From assembly GCF_003201475.1 (NCBI RefSeq), contig NZ_QJJK01000012.1, positions 62,001-126,000 of the forward strand: a DNA stretch of 64,000 bases. Reading direction: 5' to 3'. Every line of letters starts with the position of its first letter. Position 1 is the first letter of the stretch. The DNA comes from Chelatococcus asaccharovorans (GTDB taxonomy: Bacteria; Pseudomonadota; Alphaproteobacteria; Rhizobiales; Beijerinckiaceae). Below, one piece after another: positions 1 through 8,667 of this stretch. A program made the position numbers and the translations under genes. The notes under the pieces were generated by a model that saw nothing but the letters and a program-made list of their open reading frames with translations, made no database searches and was not told the origin of the DNA.

Positions 1-70
1 TGAGCCCGCCGTCCCCGGCCGTGCCTGGCATAGCCGCTGCTCCTTCCGCCGCCCGATGAGGCTTCAATCC

Positions 71-883
71 ATGCAACATGCCTTCTTTACAAAACCGTTT
101 CGCGACGTATCGACCGCCACAATGGCTGAAACCGTCCGTGATCTCGGCTTTGGCTCCATAGACCTCCTCATCCGCGATGGATGGCACGTGGCGCCGGCCA
201 CCATCGGCACGCTGGGCGACATGGTTCGCGGGCTGCGTGACCATGGCCTCGCCGTCGCCATGGTGACGACCGATATCACGGATGCCGAGGATCCGGCGAC
301 GCCATCCATCCTCGACCATTGCGCGGCCGCCGGCATCGATCTCCTGCGGATCGGCTATTGGCGCTATGATCCCGCCCAGGGGTATGCGGCAATCCGCGAC
401 CGCGGTCGGCGTGAGTTGGCGGCGCTCGCGCGCCTTGCCGAGCGGGCCGGCGTCCGACTGGCCTTGCAGATGCACGGCGGCACGATCCACAGCTCGAGCG
501 CCCAGATGCTGGCCCTGCTCGATGACTGCGATCCGCGGTTCATGACGGCCTTCGTCGATCCCGGCAATCAGGCTGTTCAGGAAGGCCGCGAACACTGGCA
601 AGTCACCTTCGATGCGCTCGCGCCCTGGCTCTCGGTCGTCGGTGTGAAGAACGGCGGCTGGTTTCCCGGCGAGATCGATGCCGAGGGGCAGCGGCGTTGG
701 CATGCGGACTGGATGCCGCTCTCCGAGGGCATGGTGCCCTGGCATGATATCATCGACCACCTCAAGGCAACCGGCTTCGCGGGCGTGCTCTCCCAGCAGA
801 GCCACTATCGCCTGCCCTATCCCCAACTCATCGACATCAGCCGTGCCGACCATGGCTTCGTCGCACGACGTCTGGCGCAATAG
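71..883 (+). CDS. Sugar phosphate isomerase/epimerase-like TIM-barrel protein
   Basis: A 270-residue protein of the xylose-isomerase-like/AP-endonuclease-2 TIM barrel superfamily, which isomerises or epimerises sugars and sugar acids with a divalent metal. The second half carries metal-site-like segments: QMHGG near residue 135, FVDPGN near 162, and VKNGG with a Trp-rich segment after it. I start it at the ATG at 71 because TGAGG lies about 9 bases upstream; an in-frame ATG at 56 has no such site. The stop is 36 bases before the next gene on the same strand, a 2-hydroxyacid dehydrogenase, so the two are probably co-transcribed. The substrate is unknown. A second isomerase plus dehydrogenase pair sits tail to tail with this one. 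Confidence 0.82.
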   Translation: MQHAFFTKPFRDVSTATMAETVRDLGFGSIDLLIRDGWHVAPATIGTLGDMVRGLRDHGLAVAMVTTDITDAEDPATPSILDHCAAAGIDLLRIGYWRYDPAQGYAAIRDRGRRELAALARLAERAGVRLALQMHGGTIHSSSAQMLALLDDCDPRFMTAFVDPGNQAVQEGREHWQVTFDALAPWLSVVGVKNGGWFPGEIDAEGQRRWHADWMPLSEGMVPWHDIIDHLKATGFAGVLSQQSHYRLPYPQLIDISRADHGFVARRLAQ

Positions 884-919
884 CTATCCGATCCTTTGAA
901 TGACTGGCGGAATATTATC

Positions 920-1960
920 ATGAGCTTTGCCATCCACACATCCGCGGGCAATGCGGCGAGCAACCATCCCCTCGTCACGATTCTCCTTCCTCCAGAGGCC
1001 CGCAGCCTCGTGCTCAGCCAGGCCGCGTTGGAGAAATTGCGCGGCTTCGCGCGGGTGCGGACAACCGACGAGACAGCGCTGACCGAACCGCTCATGGCGC
1101 AACTGCTGGATGGCGCCGCAATCTGCATCACCGGGTGGGGAACCCCGCCACTTGAGCCCTATCTCCCCGCCTGCGACCAACTGGGTTTGGTCGCGCATTG
1201 CGCGGGGAGCATTCGCCGCCTCGTTCCGGCGGCAGCGGTGGCGGATGGGTTGCGTGTCACGCATGCGGCGGCGGCGATCGGGGACTCCGTCGCCGAGTTC
1301 ACCGTGGCGCAGATCCTGATGGCGCTTCGCCATGGAGATGCCTTCGACAGCGGATTGAAGGCCGGCGCGGGCTGGGACATGCGGAACCGCTATCCCGGCC
1401 GGCTCCTTGGCGCGCTCACTGTCGGCATCGTCGGTGGCGGCTATGTCGGCCGATCCGTGATCCGGCTCATCCGCCCCTTCGGGGCGCGGGTCCTCGTCAC
1501 CGATCCGGTGATGAGCGACGAGGCCGCGCGGGACCTTGGCGCCGAGCGGGTGCCGCTCGATAGGCTGATCGCGCAAAGCGACGTGGTCTCATTGCACGCG
1601 CCGCTTCTGCCGGAGACCACCGGCATGTTTGGCGCGGCCGAACTGGCGCGGCTCAAGGACGGCGCGCTCCTCGTCAATATGGCGCGATCGCCGCTGGTCG
1701 ACGAGGAGGCCCTCATCGCGGAGTTGCGCAGCGGACGTATCCGCGCGGCGCTCGACGTGTTCAATGTCGAGCCATTGCCCATGGCGAGCCCGTTCCGCGA
1801 TCTCGGCGGGCATGTGCACCTGTCGCCCCATGCGGCAGGGCACACCCAGGACGGGCACTGGCGGCAGGGCGACCTCATCGTCGCGGAGATTGAACGGTTC
1901 ATGCGCGGCGAGCCGCTGCGCCATGAAATTACCGCCGCGAGCTACGACCGCATGGCCTGA
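920..1960 (+). CDS. D-isomer-specific 2-hydroxyacid dehydrogenase, NAD-dependent
   Basis: 346 residues, the usual length for this family, which interconverts 2-hydroxy acids and 2-oxo acids with NAD(P). The Rossmann motif GIVGGGYVGRS is near residue 169. The catalytic trio is visible as Arg256 (NMARSPLVD), Glu284 (NVEPLP) and His304 (SPHAAGH). No signal peptide, so cytoplasmic. The ATG at 920 is preferred over an in-frame TTG at 896. The protein resembles the dehydrogenase at 2003-3043 in the substrate domain (both have a TGW segment, an RLVxH-type segment and a VxEFT segment), so the two look like paralogues. The precise acid oxidised or reduced cannot be told from sequence. Confidence 0.88.
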   Translation: MSFAIHTSAGNAASNHPLVTILLPPEARSLVLSQAALEKLRGFARVRTTDETALTEPLMAQLLDGAAICITGWGTPPLEPYLPACDQLGLVAHCAGSIRRLVPAAAVADGLRVTHAAAAIGDSVAEFTVAQILMALRHGDAFDSGLKAGAGWDMRNRYPGRLLGALTVGIVGGGYVGRSVIRLIRPFGARVLVTDPVMSDEAARDLGAERVPLDRLIAQSDVVSLHAPLLPETTGMFGAAELARLKDGALLVNMARSPLVDEEALIAELRSGRIRAALDVFNVEPLPMASPFRDLGGHVHLSPHAAGHTQDGHWRQGDLIVAEIERFMRGEPLRHEITAASYDRMA

Positions 1961-2002
1961 CGGACGGGCGCGGCCTGCGGCGCGCGCGACCGTGCCAGGG
2001 TC

Positions 2003-3043
2003 TCATCCGATGCGCGCCAGCGAGGCTCGCGCAATCTGACCAAGCAGCGGCTTTCCCGCGACATAGCGCTCGATGTCATTGACGATGGCGGTCAGCATGC
2101 GCTTGCGTTCGCTGCCCTGCGGGCCGGCGATATGGGGCGTCAGGAAGACATTGGGAAGATCGAACAACGGCGAATCCGGCGGCAAGGGCTCTGGGTGCGT
2201 GACGTCCAGGCTTGCGCAAATGCGGCCGGAGACCAGTTCGCGCACGAGCGCCGCGTGGTCAATGAGGATGCCGCGCGCCGTATTGATCAGCGTCGCGCCG
2301 TCCTTGAGCAAGGCCAGACGCCGCGCGTCCAGCATATTGATGGTTTCATCCGTAATGGGCGCGTGGACGGACAGAATATCGCAGCGCCCGATCATGTCAT
2401 CGAGGCTGTCGACCTTCTCCGCGCCCAAGGCGATGGCGTGCTCGCGCGCGAGGAACGGATCATAGACGAGGACCTCGACGTCATAAGCCTGCAGGCGTTC
2501 GAGGACGCGCAGCCCAACCCGTGACGCACCGACGATCCCGACTGTCTTGCCGAGGAGCCCGCAATCATGGGTCGTGCGGCCGCTATAGGCGATCTCACGA
2601 TGCTGCCGATAGCGTTGCGACTGGGCAAAGGCGCGCTTGCCGGCGAAGGTGATCGCCGCCAGGGTGAATTCAACGACAGGCAGGGCGACCGCGTTGACGG
2701 CGGCCGTCACCTGGATGCCGCGCTCCCACACCTCCTCCGGCAGAAACTGCTTCACGGTCGCCGCAAGGTGGCCGACGAGCCTGAGGCGCGGTGCCTGTGC
2801 CAGGGCAGCCGTATCCAGGAGCGGCGCCCTCCACCCGGTCACGAGAATGTCCGCCTGGGCGAGAAGTCGCTCCGCGCGCGCGTCGCGATAGGTCTGCATG
2901 GGCGCGTCGTCAAGAATATCGGCAATGGAGGCCAGCCGTCCGAGGTCGTGGCTGTCCAATGCGCCGTCATAACGCTCCGGGTCGAAGGCGAAGGCAAGGG
3001 TCGGGCGGGCAAGCGGGGGGTGGGCAGGAGTGGGGCGGTGCAT
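2003..3043 (-). CDS. D-isomer-specific 2-hydroxyacid dehydrogenase (second copy)
   Basis: 346 residues from the ATG at 3043; upstream in-frame codons exist, but they run antisense through the neighbouring isomerase and look like non-coding shadow. The NAD-binding motif reads GIVGASRVGLRV near residue 169, with Ser replacing the last-but-one loop glycine. Catalytic Arg257 (NTARGILID), Glu285 (THPEPLP) and His304 (TPHIAG) are all present, so it should be active. It ends about 40 bases from the convergent paralogue. It lies downstream of the isomerase at 3181-3984 and the gene at 3995-5002, probably in one operon, although the 137-base gap could hold a second promoter. Confidence 0.86.
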   Translation of the reverse strand: MHRPTPAHPPLARPTLAFAFDPERYDGALDSHDLGRLASIADILDDAPMQTYRDARAERLLAQADILVTGWRAPLLDTAALAQAPRLRLVGHLAATVKQFLPEEVWERGIQVTAAVNAVALPVVEFTLAAITFAGKRAFAQSQRYRQHREIAYSGRTTHDCGLLGKTVGIVGASRVGLRVLERLQAYDVEVLVYDPFLAREHAIALGAEKVDSLDDMIGRCDILSVHAPITDETINMLDARRLALLKDGATLINTARGILIDHAALVRELVSGRICASLDVTHPEPLPPDSPLFDLPNVFLTPHIAGPQGSERKRMLTAIVNDIERYVAGKPLLGQIARASLARIG

Positions 3044-3180
3044 GGCACGCTGTCGCTTCTGGATGCGGGGAAATGGGATTGGAACGATGCCGGCGCGATC
3101 GCTGCGACGGGTCGGCGTCTTTGGCTTGCAGGCTGGCGGCGTCGCGATGGCCGGCGTCAGATCGCCTCGGATCCTCCGCG

Positions 3181-3984
3181 TCAGGCCGCGAACAATGACC
3201 GGAAGGCGGGAAGCACCTCCTCCAAGGGCGCAAGCGCGGGGTGCCACAGGCGCTCCCATTCGAGGCTGACAACCCCGGAAAATCCTGACTCGCGCAGAAC
3301 GTCGCGGAGATCTGACAGTGGAAACTCGCCCTCGCCCAAGGGCACATAGCGATAGCCGTGACGGGTGTCCGGCGCGGTGATGCTGTCCTTGACATGCATA
3401 TGGACGATGGCCGGGCCGATCCGCGCCCAGGTCCGGGACGGCAGTTCCCCGCTTCTGCGCCATGTGTGGTGCGTATCCCATAACAGTTTGCAACCGGGAT
3501 AGCGGACGGCGAAGGCCTCGAGCACGTCGGGCTCAGCAAGGCTGTCATGGGTTTCGACGATGATGTCGACGGGCGTAGTGAGGCGCGCCCGCTCTGCCTC
3601 CCACCAGGCCAGCGTCTCTCCCGCGCTCTCCAGTTCCGCGCGATCGCCGTGGGTGCCACCGTCGAACACGCGCAGGAACGGCGCATCAAGAGCGCGAGCC
3701 CAGTCAATATAAGCCAGGAACCTCTCGCGATCTTCTTCCGTATTGCCGATCAGCCGCAAGGATGTACCGAGCGCAACCACCGGAACGTCAAGCTTCTTCG
3801 CTGCGACGCGCAATTCTGCGGGCGTTCCATAGCGCGCCGCAAAATAGGCCGGCAGATCGACCTGGCCGCCGAGGGCGCGCAGTTCGAGCATCGCGATTCC
3901 GTGCCGCTTGGCGAGCTGCGCGACCGCATCGAGCTCCAGGTCCGGGCAGCCGAGCGAGGAAAAAGCCGTGGCATAGGGAGACAT
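3181..3984 (-). CDS. Sugar phosphate isomerase/epimerase-like TIM-barrel protein
   Basis: 267 residues, xylose-isomerase-like TIM barrel family. Metal or active-site-like segments are IIVETHDS near residue 140, LLWDTHHTW near 170, and VHMHVKDS near 195 (a HxHxKD pattern typical of this superfamily). The C-terminal VVSLEWERLW fits the final glutamate ligand. It starts 10 bases after the stop of the upstream gene at 3995, so the two are translationally close. It is about the same size as the isomerase at 71-883 and is likewise paired with a 2-hydroxyacid dehydrogenase. A two-step oxidation/isomerisation of a polyol or sugar acid is a reasonable inference, not a demonstration. Confidence 0.82.
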   Translation of the reverse strand: MSPYATAFSSLGCPDLELDAVAQLAKRHGIAMLELRALGGQVDLPAYFAARYGTPAELRVAAKKLDVPVVALGTSLRLIGNTEEDRERFLAYIDWARALDAPFLRVFDGGTHGDRAELESAGETLAWWEAERARLTTPVDIIVETHDSLAEPDVLEAFAVRYPGCKLLWDTHHTWRRSGELPSRTWARIGPAIVHMHVKDSITAPDTRHGYRYVPLGEGEFPLSDLRDVLRESGFSGVVSLEWERLWHPALAPLEEVLPAFRSLFAA

Positions 3985-3994
3985 GGCAGAGGCC

Positions 3995-5002
3995 CTATAT
4001 GAAGGGGCGACGATCGAGCACGAGCTTCAAGGGTCTATCGGTGATGACCAGCCCCGGCAGCGCCTGCTGCACTTCCGCAAAGGCACAGAGATTACCGAAC
4101 AGGGCATGCAGGTCGTTCAGCCCGTCGTCGGTTCCGGGATCGAGCGACACGACGTATTCGCCAAGACGTCGCGCGAGCCTTTCCATCGCGCTCCTGGCCT
4201 CACCGAAACGGTGATCGCAGGCGCGCAGCGCCCGGTTCATGCAGTAGAACCAGTCGATCTCGGCGAAGCCGATGCGCTCTCCGAGCGGGAACTGCCGTTC
4301 CGCTTCCATCTCCAGGCAACTGTCGATCAGTCGCTCCGCATAGCGCATGGGCCGTCGCGCATATTGCATGTTGAAGAGATAGTGGAACGTGCCCGCCATA
4401 TGCGGCACCATCGTTGTCGTGCCGCTGTGGCTGATGCGAGGGAGGTCGCGGCCAGCGAGGAGGCCCGTCGCCGGATCCGTATTGTCCCAGAGCCAGGCGA
4501 AATAAGCATCCTGCCAGGCGAGATCCACCTCCTCGGCGAGGACCAGCGCCGCATAGAGGCCCGCCCCGCGATGGGACTCGCGCCATGGATTGCCCCGCCA
4601 ATCCAGGGAGGCGACGAAGTCCCGCATGCCCTCAGCCGTGGTGTAGCGGCGCAACGCGGTGAGCGGATGCGACGGCCCCGCGTCGAACAGCTCGAGCGCG
4701 GCGATACAATGCGCGGTGGTGTGGATAGGATGGTGCGTCGGCTCCTCGAACAGCCCGCTTTCGGGTGACTGCAGCCCCTGAAGCGCCTCCACCCAGCAGG
4801 CGCGCACCTCCGGCTCGCGCGGGAAACGTCCGATCGTGTAGAGAATATTGGCCGCGTCGGCACATCCGTAAGGATTGATCCCGAGGTCTCGCGAACCATC
4901 CTCCGCCTGCGTATTCCAGCGGCGGTAGATGCCCGGCGCGATCGCGTGGTTGGCAACAATGGCTTCCGCATGGGCGATGTACCGGCGCAGATCGATCGTC
5001 AT
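3995..5002 (-). CDS. Unrecognised protein with helical-toroid (cyclase/glycosidase-like) character
   Basis: 335 residues from the ATG at 5002; AGGGA lies upstream of that codon, and a longer in-frame start at 5050 has no such support. I do not recognise a named family. The sequence is helix-rich with repeats of the kind seen in alpha/alpha toroids (squalene cyclase, prenyltransferase and six-hairpin glycosidase folds): LQSPESGLFEEP followed by HHPIHTTAHCIAALELFD near residues 80-105, and later LDWRGNPWRESHRGAG. Conserved-looking His, Trp, Asp and Glu are plentiful, but no standard catalytic motif is certain. No signal peptide. It is the first gene of the minus-strand operon and diverges from the sugar ABC operon, so a carbohydrate substrate is the best guess. 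Confidence 0.7.
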   Translation of the reverse strand: MTIDLRRYIAHAEAIVANHAIAPGIYRRWNTQAEDGSRDLGINPYGCADAANILYTIGRFPREPEVRACWVEALQGLQSPESGLFEEPTHHPIHTTAHCIAALELFDAGPSHPLTALRRYTTAEGMRDFVASLDWRGNPWRESHRGAGLYAALVLAEEVDLAWQDAYFAWLWDNTDPATGLLAGRDLPRISHSGTTTMVPHMAGTFHYLFNMQYARRPMRYAERLIDSCLEMEAERQFPLGERIGFAEIDWFYCMNRALRACDHRFGEARSAMERLARRLGEYVVSLDPGTDDGLNDLHALFGNLCAFAEVQQALPGLVITDRPLKLVLDRRPFI

Positions 5003-5103
5003 GTGTTTCGTCCCTGTTCGCCACGCAGGAAAAGCGTCATAGCGCCCCATGGCCTTTGTTCATCGATGGTCTGATCAGCCGGGGCTCGGCGGAACGCGCC
5101 TCG

Positions 5104-5129
5104 ATCACGAATTTGCGTAATTTCGCAAA
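5104..5129. promoter_or_regulatory. Putative LacI-type operator 1
   Basis: ATCACGA then TTTGCG-TAATTT-CGCAAA, an 18-base perfect inverted repeat at 5112-5129, in the divergent region between the minus operon (start 5002) and the sugar ABC operon (start 5333). The same ATCACRA-TTTGCG core recurs at 5226-5241 and, reversed, at 9694-9708 in front of the lacI-type gene. It is about 100 bases upstream of the minus-strand start codon, suitable for controlling that direction. Confidence 0.6.
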
Positions 5130-5225
5130 CTCGCCGTGATCGCGCTCAAGTCGCTGTTCCATAAAGCACTGCATAGGTTTCATAGCTGACAGCCTGCACG
5201 AATGTCGAGGCCAGATCAGCATAAA

Positions 5226-5241
5226 ATCACAATTTGCGCAA
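5226..5241. promoter_or_regulatory. Putative LacI-type operator 2
   Basis: ATCACAATTTGCGCAA, a second copy of the ATCACRA-TTTGCG motif, located 8 bases upstream of the -35 box of the sugar ABC promoter. It is related to sites at 5104, 5261 and 9694. Confidence 0.55.
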
Positions 5242-5248
5242 CTTTTCG

Positions 5249-5276
5249 TTGACAGGAAAATTTGCGTAAGAATGAT
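5249..5276 (+). promoter_or_regulatory. Putative sigma-70-type promoter with embedded operator, sugar ABC operon
   Basis: TTGACA at 5249-5254, a 16-base spacer, and AATGAT at 5271-5276 (4 of 6 consensus bases). The spacer contains TTTGCGTAA at 5261-5269, a third half-site of the operator motif. A repressor bound there would block RNA polymerase. The start codon of the binding protein lies 57 bases downstream. Confidence 0.6.
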
Positions 5277-5332
5277 CAGTGTCGAGATTGAAGCCCGCAG
5301 CAAGCCGGCCGTTGCCGATAGGGGAGAACGCC

Positions 5333-6628
5333 ATGAGGGGTATTGTCCGTTTGACGATCGCAAGCGCTGCGGGGAGCATTGCTCTTGCCGCGGCCACCTT
5401 CGCCCATGCGCAGGAGATCATGATCTGGCATGACAAGGGCGACGACGGACTGCGCATGATCGAGCAGATGAGCGAGCTTTATAAGAAGGAGCACCCGAAC
5501 GTCACGATCAAATCGCTGTCCATGCCGACCGACCAGTGGTTCAGCCGTACGATTGCCGCGCTCAATACGAATACGGCGCCCGATATCATCTTCAATGACA
5601 ACCCGCGTATCGTGCAGATCCAGCAGACGACACGGAAACTTTCGGATCTGAAGCCGCAGCTCGAGCAATTGTCCGCAGACGATAGGAAGGCGATCTCTCC
5701 GGCCGATCTCGCGGCCTCCACCTATCAGGATCGCCTTCTGCAAGTTCCCTTCCAGCGCACCATGACGGGCCTTGGTGTCCGCAAGAGCTGGCTCGCGAAG
5801 GTGGGGGAACCCTATCCGCAGACCTGGGACGACGTGCTGCGCGTCGCGAAGAAATTCCAAGACGAGGATCCCGACGGGAACGGCCGCAAGGATACGTTTG
5901 GCATCGCGATGCAGGCGGGTGACGCCGCATCGATGATCAATGCCGGGATCAGCCTGCTGGTCTACGGCAATGGGCTGCCGCATCCGGTCATCGACGACAA
6001 GGGCGAGATCATCATCGATCAGCCGGAGGTCGCGAAAGCGACGATCGAATACTTGAAGCTTTTCACGGACTATAAGCTCGTCTCGCCGGAAACCGTGAAC
6101 CACACCTTCACGGACATGTACCAGCTCATCGAGGGCGGCCGTGTGGGCATGTTCCGTGTGGGCAACTGGAATGTCGGCAAGTGGGACAAGTCGCCGCCCG
6201 CCGGAGACTATGTGGTTGGCGGATATCCGACCTTCGGGCCGGGGCCGGGCGCGATGGTCGTCGGCTCGGTGCGCGGCATGGCGGTGCCCGAGAATGCGAA
6301 GAACAAGGATGCGGCCAAGGACTTCGTCAAGTTCATCGTATCGAAAGGCGCGCAGCAGATCTCGCTCAACAATATGGGCGGGAGCCTGCGCGGGGATCTC
6401 GACACGGCCGGCCTGACACCAGGGTTGAAGCCGTTCGTCGAGGCGAGCAAGCTTCAGATGGATGATTTCGCCGCAGCCAAATTTCCCTGGTATCTCAAGC
6501 TCCAGGAGGCCTATTACAAGCATCTCATCGAGGCCGTGAACAACCCGCCGGCTGATTGGAATGCCTGGATCAAGACAACGGCTGATGCATTGCGCAAGGA
6601 GCAGGCAAGCCTTCAGAAGAAGGGCTAG
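5333..6628 (+). CDS. Sugar ABC transporter substrate-binding protein
   Basis: 431 residues, family 1 extracellular solute-binding protein (MalE/UgpB type). It delivers a sugar or polyol to a MalFG-type importer in the periplasm. A Sec signal peptide is clear: basic MRGIVR, a hydrophobic stretch, and a cleavage site after AHA near residue 24, with the mature protein starting QEIMIWHD. I start at the ATG at 5333 (GGGGAG just upstream); an in-frame GTG at 5279 would put 18 extra residues before the signal sequence and lies at the end of the promoter. Two permease genes follow after a 236-base gap that contains a dispersed repeat. No ATPase gene is present in this operon. Confidence 0.92.
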   Translation: MRGIVRLTIASAAGSIALAAATFAHAQEIMIWHDKGDDGLRMIEQMSELYKKEHPNVTIKSLSMPTDQWFSRTIAALNTNTAPDIIFNDNPRIVQIQQTTRKLSDLKPQLEQLSADDRKAISPADLAASTYQDRLLQVPFQRTMTGLGVRKSWLAKVGEPYPQTWDDVLRVAKKFQDEDPDGNGRKDTFGIAMQAGDAASMINAGISLLVYGNGLPHPVIDDKGEIIIDQPEVAKATIEYLKLFTDYKLVSPETVNHTFTDMYQLIEGGRVGMFRVGNWNVGKWDKSPPAGDYVVGGYPTFGPGPGAMVVGSVRGMAVPENAKNKDAAKDFVKFIVSKGAQQISLNNMGGSLRGDLDTAGLTPGLKPFVEASKLQMDDFAAAKFPWYLKLQEAYYKHLIEAVNNPPADWNAWIKTTADALRKEQASLQKKG

Positions 6629-6700
6629 AACCCCAGGCCTCACCGAGATGTGGGTGCGGCATGTCCTGAAAATGCAGCGTTTGGCTTAGCCCGCATCGAA

Positions 6701-6824
6701 ATTCAAGAATTGCCGTAAGACTTGCTGCAAGAGTTCCCACCGTCATCACCGGGCTTGTCCCGGTGATCCCGACCGGAATGGCGCCTCGATGTATCGGGAT
6801 GGCCGGGACGAGCCCGGCCATGAC
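6701..6824. repeat. Dispersed palindromic repeat, family A, copy 1
   Basis: Begins ATTCAAGAATTGCCG, then GTCATCACCGGG/CCCGGTGAT and GATGGCCGGG/CCCGGCCATGAC stem pairs (core 6742-6824). The same arrangement recurs in the opposite orientation at 57839-57955. It fills most of the 236-base gap between the binding protein and the first permease, so its stem-loops may trim or attenuate the message and favour high binding-protein levels (inference). Confidence 0.75.
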
Positions 6825-6864
6825 AGCGGAGAACGCTGAACGTCGTTTGGCCTAAAGGAAACCT

Positions 6865-7794
6865 ATGTCATCCGTCGCTCTTCATCGGGTTCCGGCCGAA
6901 CGGCTTTCGAGAAAGCCGAGAAACGCTGGCCAATACGCCACGCTGTATCTCTTTCTTGCGCCCTTCGCGGTCATGACCATCCTCTTCGGTCTTTGGCCGA
7001 TCGCCGACAGTATTCGCATCGCCTTCACCGATTCGAGCACGGCTCTGAGCGACGCACCCGTCTATGTCGGACTGGAGAATTTCCGATCCGTGCTGGCGGA
7101 CACGACGTTTCAATCGTCGCTGTGGCGCACCCTGCTTTATACAGTGCTTGCCGTTTCCATCAACGTGTCCGCCGCGATCGGACTTGCCGTCCTGCTCGCG
7201 CATCCCGCATTGCGGCGTGGACGAACACTCTTCAAGCTCGCGATATTTCTGCCGGTGATTACCCCGGATGTCGCGAGCTTCATCGTCTGGAAATGGATGT
7301 TCAACCAGAATTTCGGCATCGTGAACCACACGCTGCTCAGCCTCGGTCTGCCGCCGTTTCCGGGTGTCACCCGGCCCGTCAGTGCCTTCGCGACCTTGCT
7401 GATCGTCGAGGCGTGGCAGCATGTGGGTCTTTACACCCTGATCTTCCTGACCAATCTGCAACTGCTCGACAGGACCCTGGACGAGTCCGCGCAGATCGAC
7501 GGGGCCAACGGCTGGCAGCGGCTGATCTACGTCACGATACCGCAACTGCGCCCCGCTATTACAATCAATACCGTCTACGCCTTGATCGAGTTTCTGAAAA
7601 CCTTCACCGTCATCTTCGTCATCACCAAGGGCGGGCCGAACTTCTCGACCAATTTCATTTCCTATTATGCCTATACGAAGTTCACAGGCGCGCAATACGG
7701 CGAGGCAACAGCCATCGCGACCATTCTATTCGTCATCGTCTTCGGCCTGGCCGCCAGCGCCTATGCCTATCTCGAGCGGAGTGCGAACCGATGA
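6865..7794 (+). CDS. Sugar ABC transporter permease, MalF/UgpA type
   Basis: 309 residues, inner-membrane permease of a CUT1-type sugar importer. About six hydrophobic helices; the first is LYLFLAPFAVMTILFG near residue 30. The EAA loop that contacts the ATPase reads ESAQIDGANGWQRL near residue 208. AAGGAAA sits upstream of the ATG. Its stop overlaps the start of the next permease by 4 bases (ATGA), showing translational coupling. It should pair with the 7791-8648 product to form the channel. Confidence 0.92.
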   Translation: MSSVALHRVPAERLSRKPRNAGQYATLYLFLAPFAVMTILFGLWPIADSIRIAFTDSSTALSDAPVYVGLENFRSVLADTTFQSSLWRTLLYTVLAVSINVSAAIGLAVLLAHPALRRGRTLFKLAIFLPVITPDVASFIVWKWMFNQNFGIVNHTLLSLGLPPFPGVTRPVSAFATLLIVEAWQHVGLYTLIFLTNLQLLDRTLDESAQIDGANGWQRLIYVTIPQLRPAITINTVYALIEFLKTFTVIFVITKGGPNFSTNFISYYAYTKFTGAQYGEATAIATILFVIVFGLAASAYAYLERSANR

Positions 7795-8648
7795 GTGACG
7801 CGGAATTCACTGCGGCGCCGACATCACGCCCGGTTACCGTCATCCTGTATGCCGTCGCCATCCTCATCGCCGCCATCTTCATCTATCCGTTCTTCTGGAT
7901 GGTCGTCAGTTCCTTCCGCACGCAGGAGGCGATCCTGTCGGCACCCATGCGCCTCCTGCCGGAGCATTTCGATACGACCGCCTTCAAGAGCCTCGCGACG
8001 ATCGGCGGCACCGCCTTGTCCACCTTCGCGTGGAACTCCGTTCTCATCACCGTGCTCGCGACCACCATCGGCGTCGGCGTGATGGGACTTGGCGCCTACG
8101 CGCTCTATCGCAATCCGCGCCTGCCGCTCTTCACGAGCCTGCGTTACGGCTTCCTCTTGACGATCATGTATCCCAACATGCTGCTCGTCATTCCGCTGTA
8201 TTTCGTCTCGTACAAGCTTGGGCTACTGGGGAGCACGCTCGGCATCGTGCTGGTGATGAGCCTCGTGCCGCTCGTCTTCTTCATCTTCGTCCAGTTCTTC
8301 AGGACAATTCCCCATGAAATGATCGAGGCCGCGCGCATCGACGGCGCCGGCGAATGGCAGATCTTGCGGCTCATCATCCTGCCGATCGCGCGGCCGGTCA
8401 TTCTCACGGCCGTGCTCATCGCCTTCCTGATGAACTGGAAGCAGTGGTTCCCGATCATGGTGCTGTCGACGAGCCCGAACACCTATACGTTGCCGGTCGC
8501 GCTTGCCGCCCTGAACAGCGAATATGGCGTCGACTTCCAGGCGACGATGGCGCTGGCAACGATAACCGTCGTGCCTGTGGTCGTCCTGTTCCTCGCCACC
8601 CAGCGCCGGGTGATGGGCAGTTTCATGGCGGGAGCGGTCAAGGGCTGA
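7791..8648 (+). CDS. Sugar ABC transporter permease, MalG/UgpE type
   Basis: 285 residues starting at the ATG that overlaps the previous stop codon. Six hydrophobic segments; the first follows a short polar N-terminus (VILYAVAILIAAIFIYPFFW). The EAA loop reads EAARIDGAGEWQIL near residue 178. It is the second half of the channel with the 6865-7794 product. The operon then ends 19 bases before the convergent lacI-type gene, with no ATP-binding subunit. A UgpC/MalK-type ATPase at 59225-60283 could serve it, since such ATPases are often shared between CUT1 importers (established for MsmK-like proteins). Confidence 0.92.
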   Translation: MSDAEFTAAPTSRPVTVILYAVAILIAAIFIYPFFWMVVSSFRTQEAILSAPMRLLPEHFDTTAFKSLATIGGTALSTFAWNSVLITVLATTIGVGVMGLGAYALYRNPRLPLFTSLRYGFLLTIMYPNMLLVIPLYFVSYKLGLLGSTLGIVLVMSLVPLVFFIFVQFFRTIPHEMIEAARIDGAGEWQILRLIILPIARPVILTAVLIAFLMNWKQWFPIMVLSTSPNTYTLPVALAALNSEYGVDFQATMALATITVVPVVVLFLATQRRVMGSFMAGAVKG

Positions 8649-8667
8649 CGCGTCGCTCCGCGCGCCG

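Noticed and set aside
1-70. Possible stop codon TGA at position 1-3 of an upstream gene
   Set aside because: Only three bases are in the window and no frame can be assessed.
3044-3493. N-terminal extension of the 2003-3043 dehydrogenase
   Set aside because: The extra 150 residues run antisense through the isomerase gene and have no domain; the family length fits the ATG at 3043.
6993-7790. Upstream extension of the MalG-type permease
   Set aside because: It overlaps the MalF-type gene out of frame. The ATGA overlap at 7791 is the typical coupled start.
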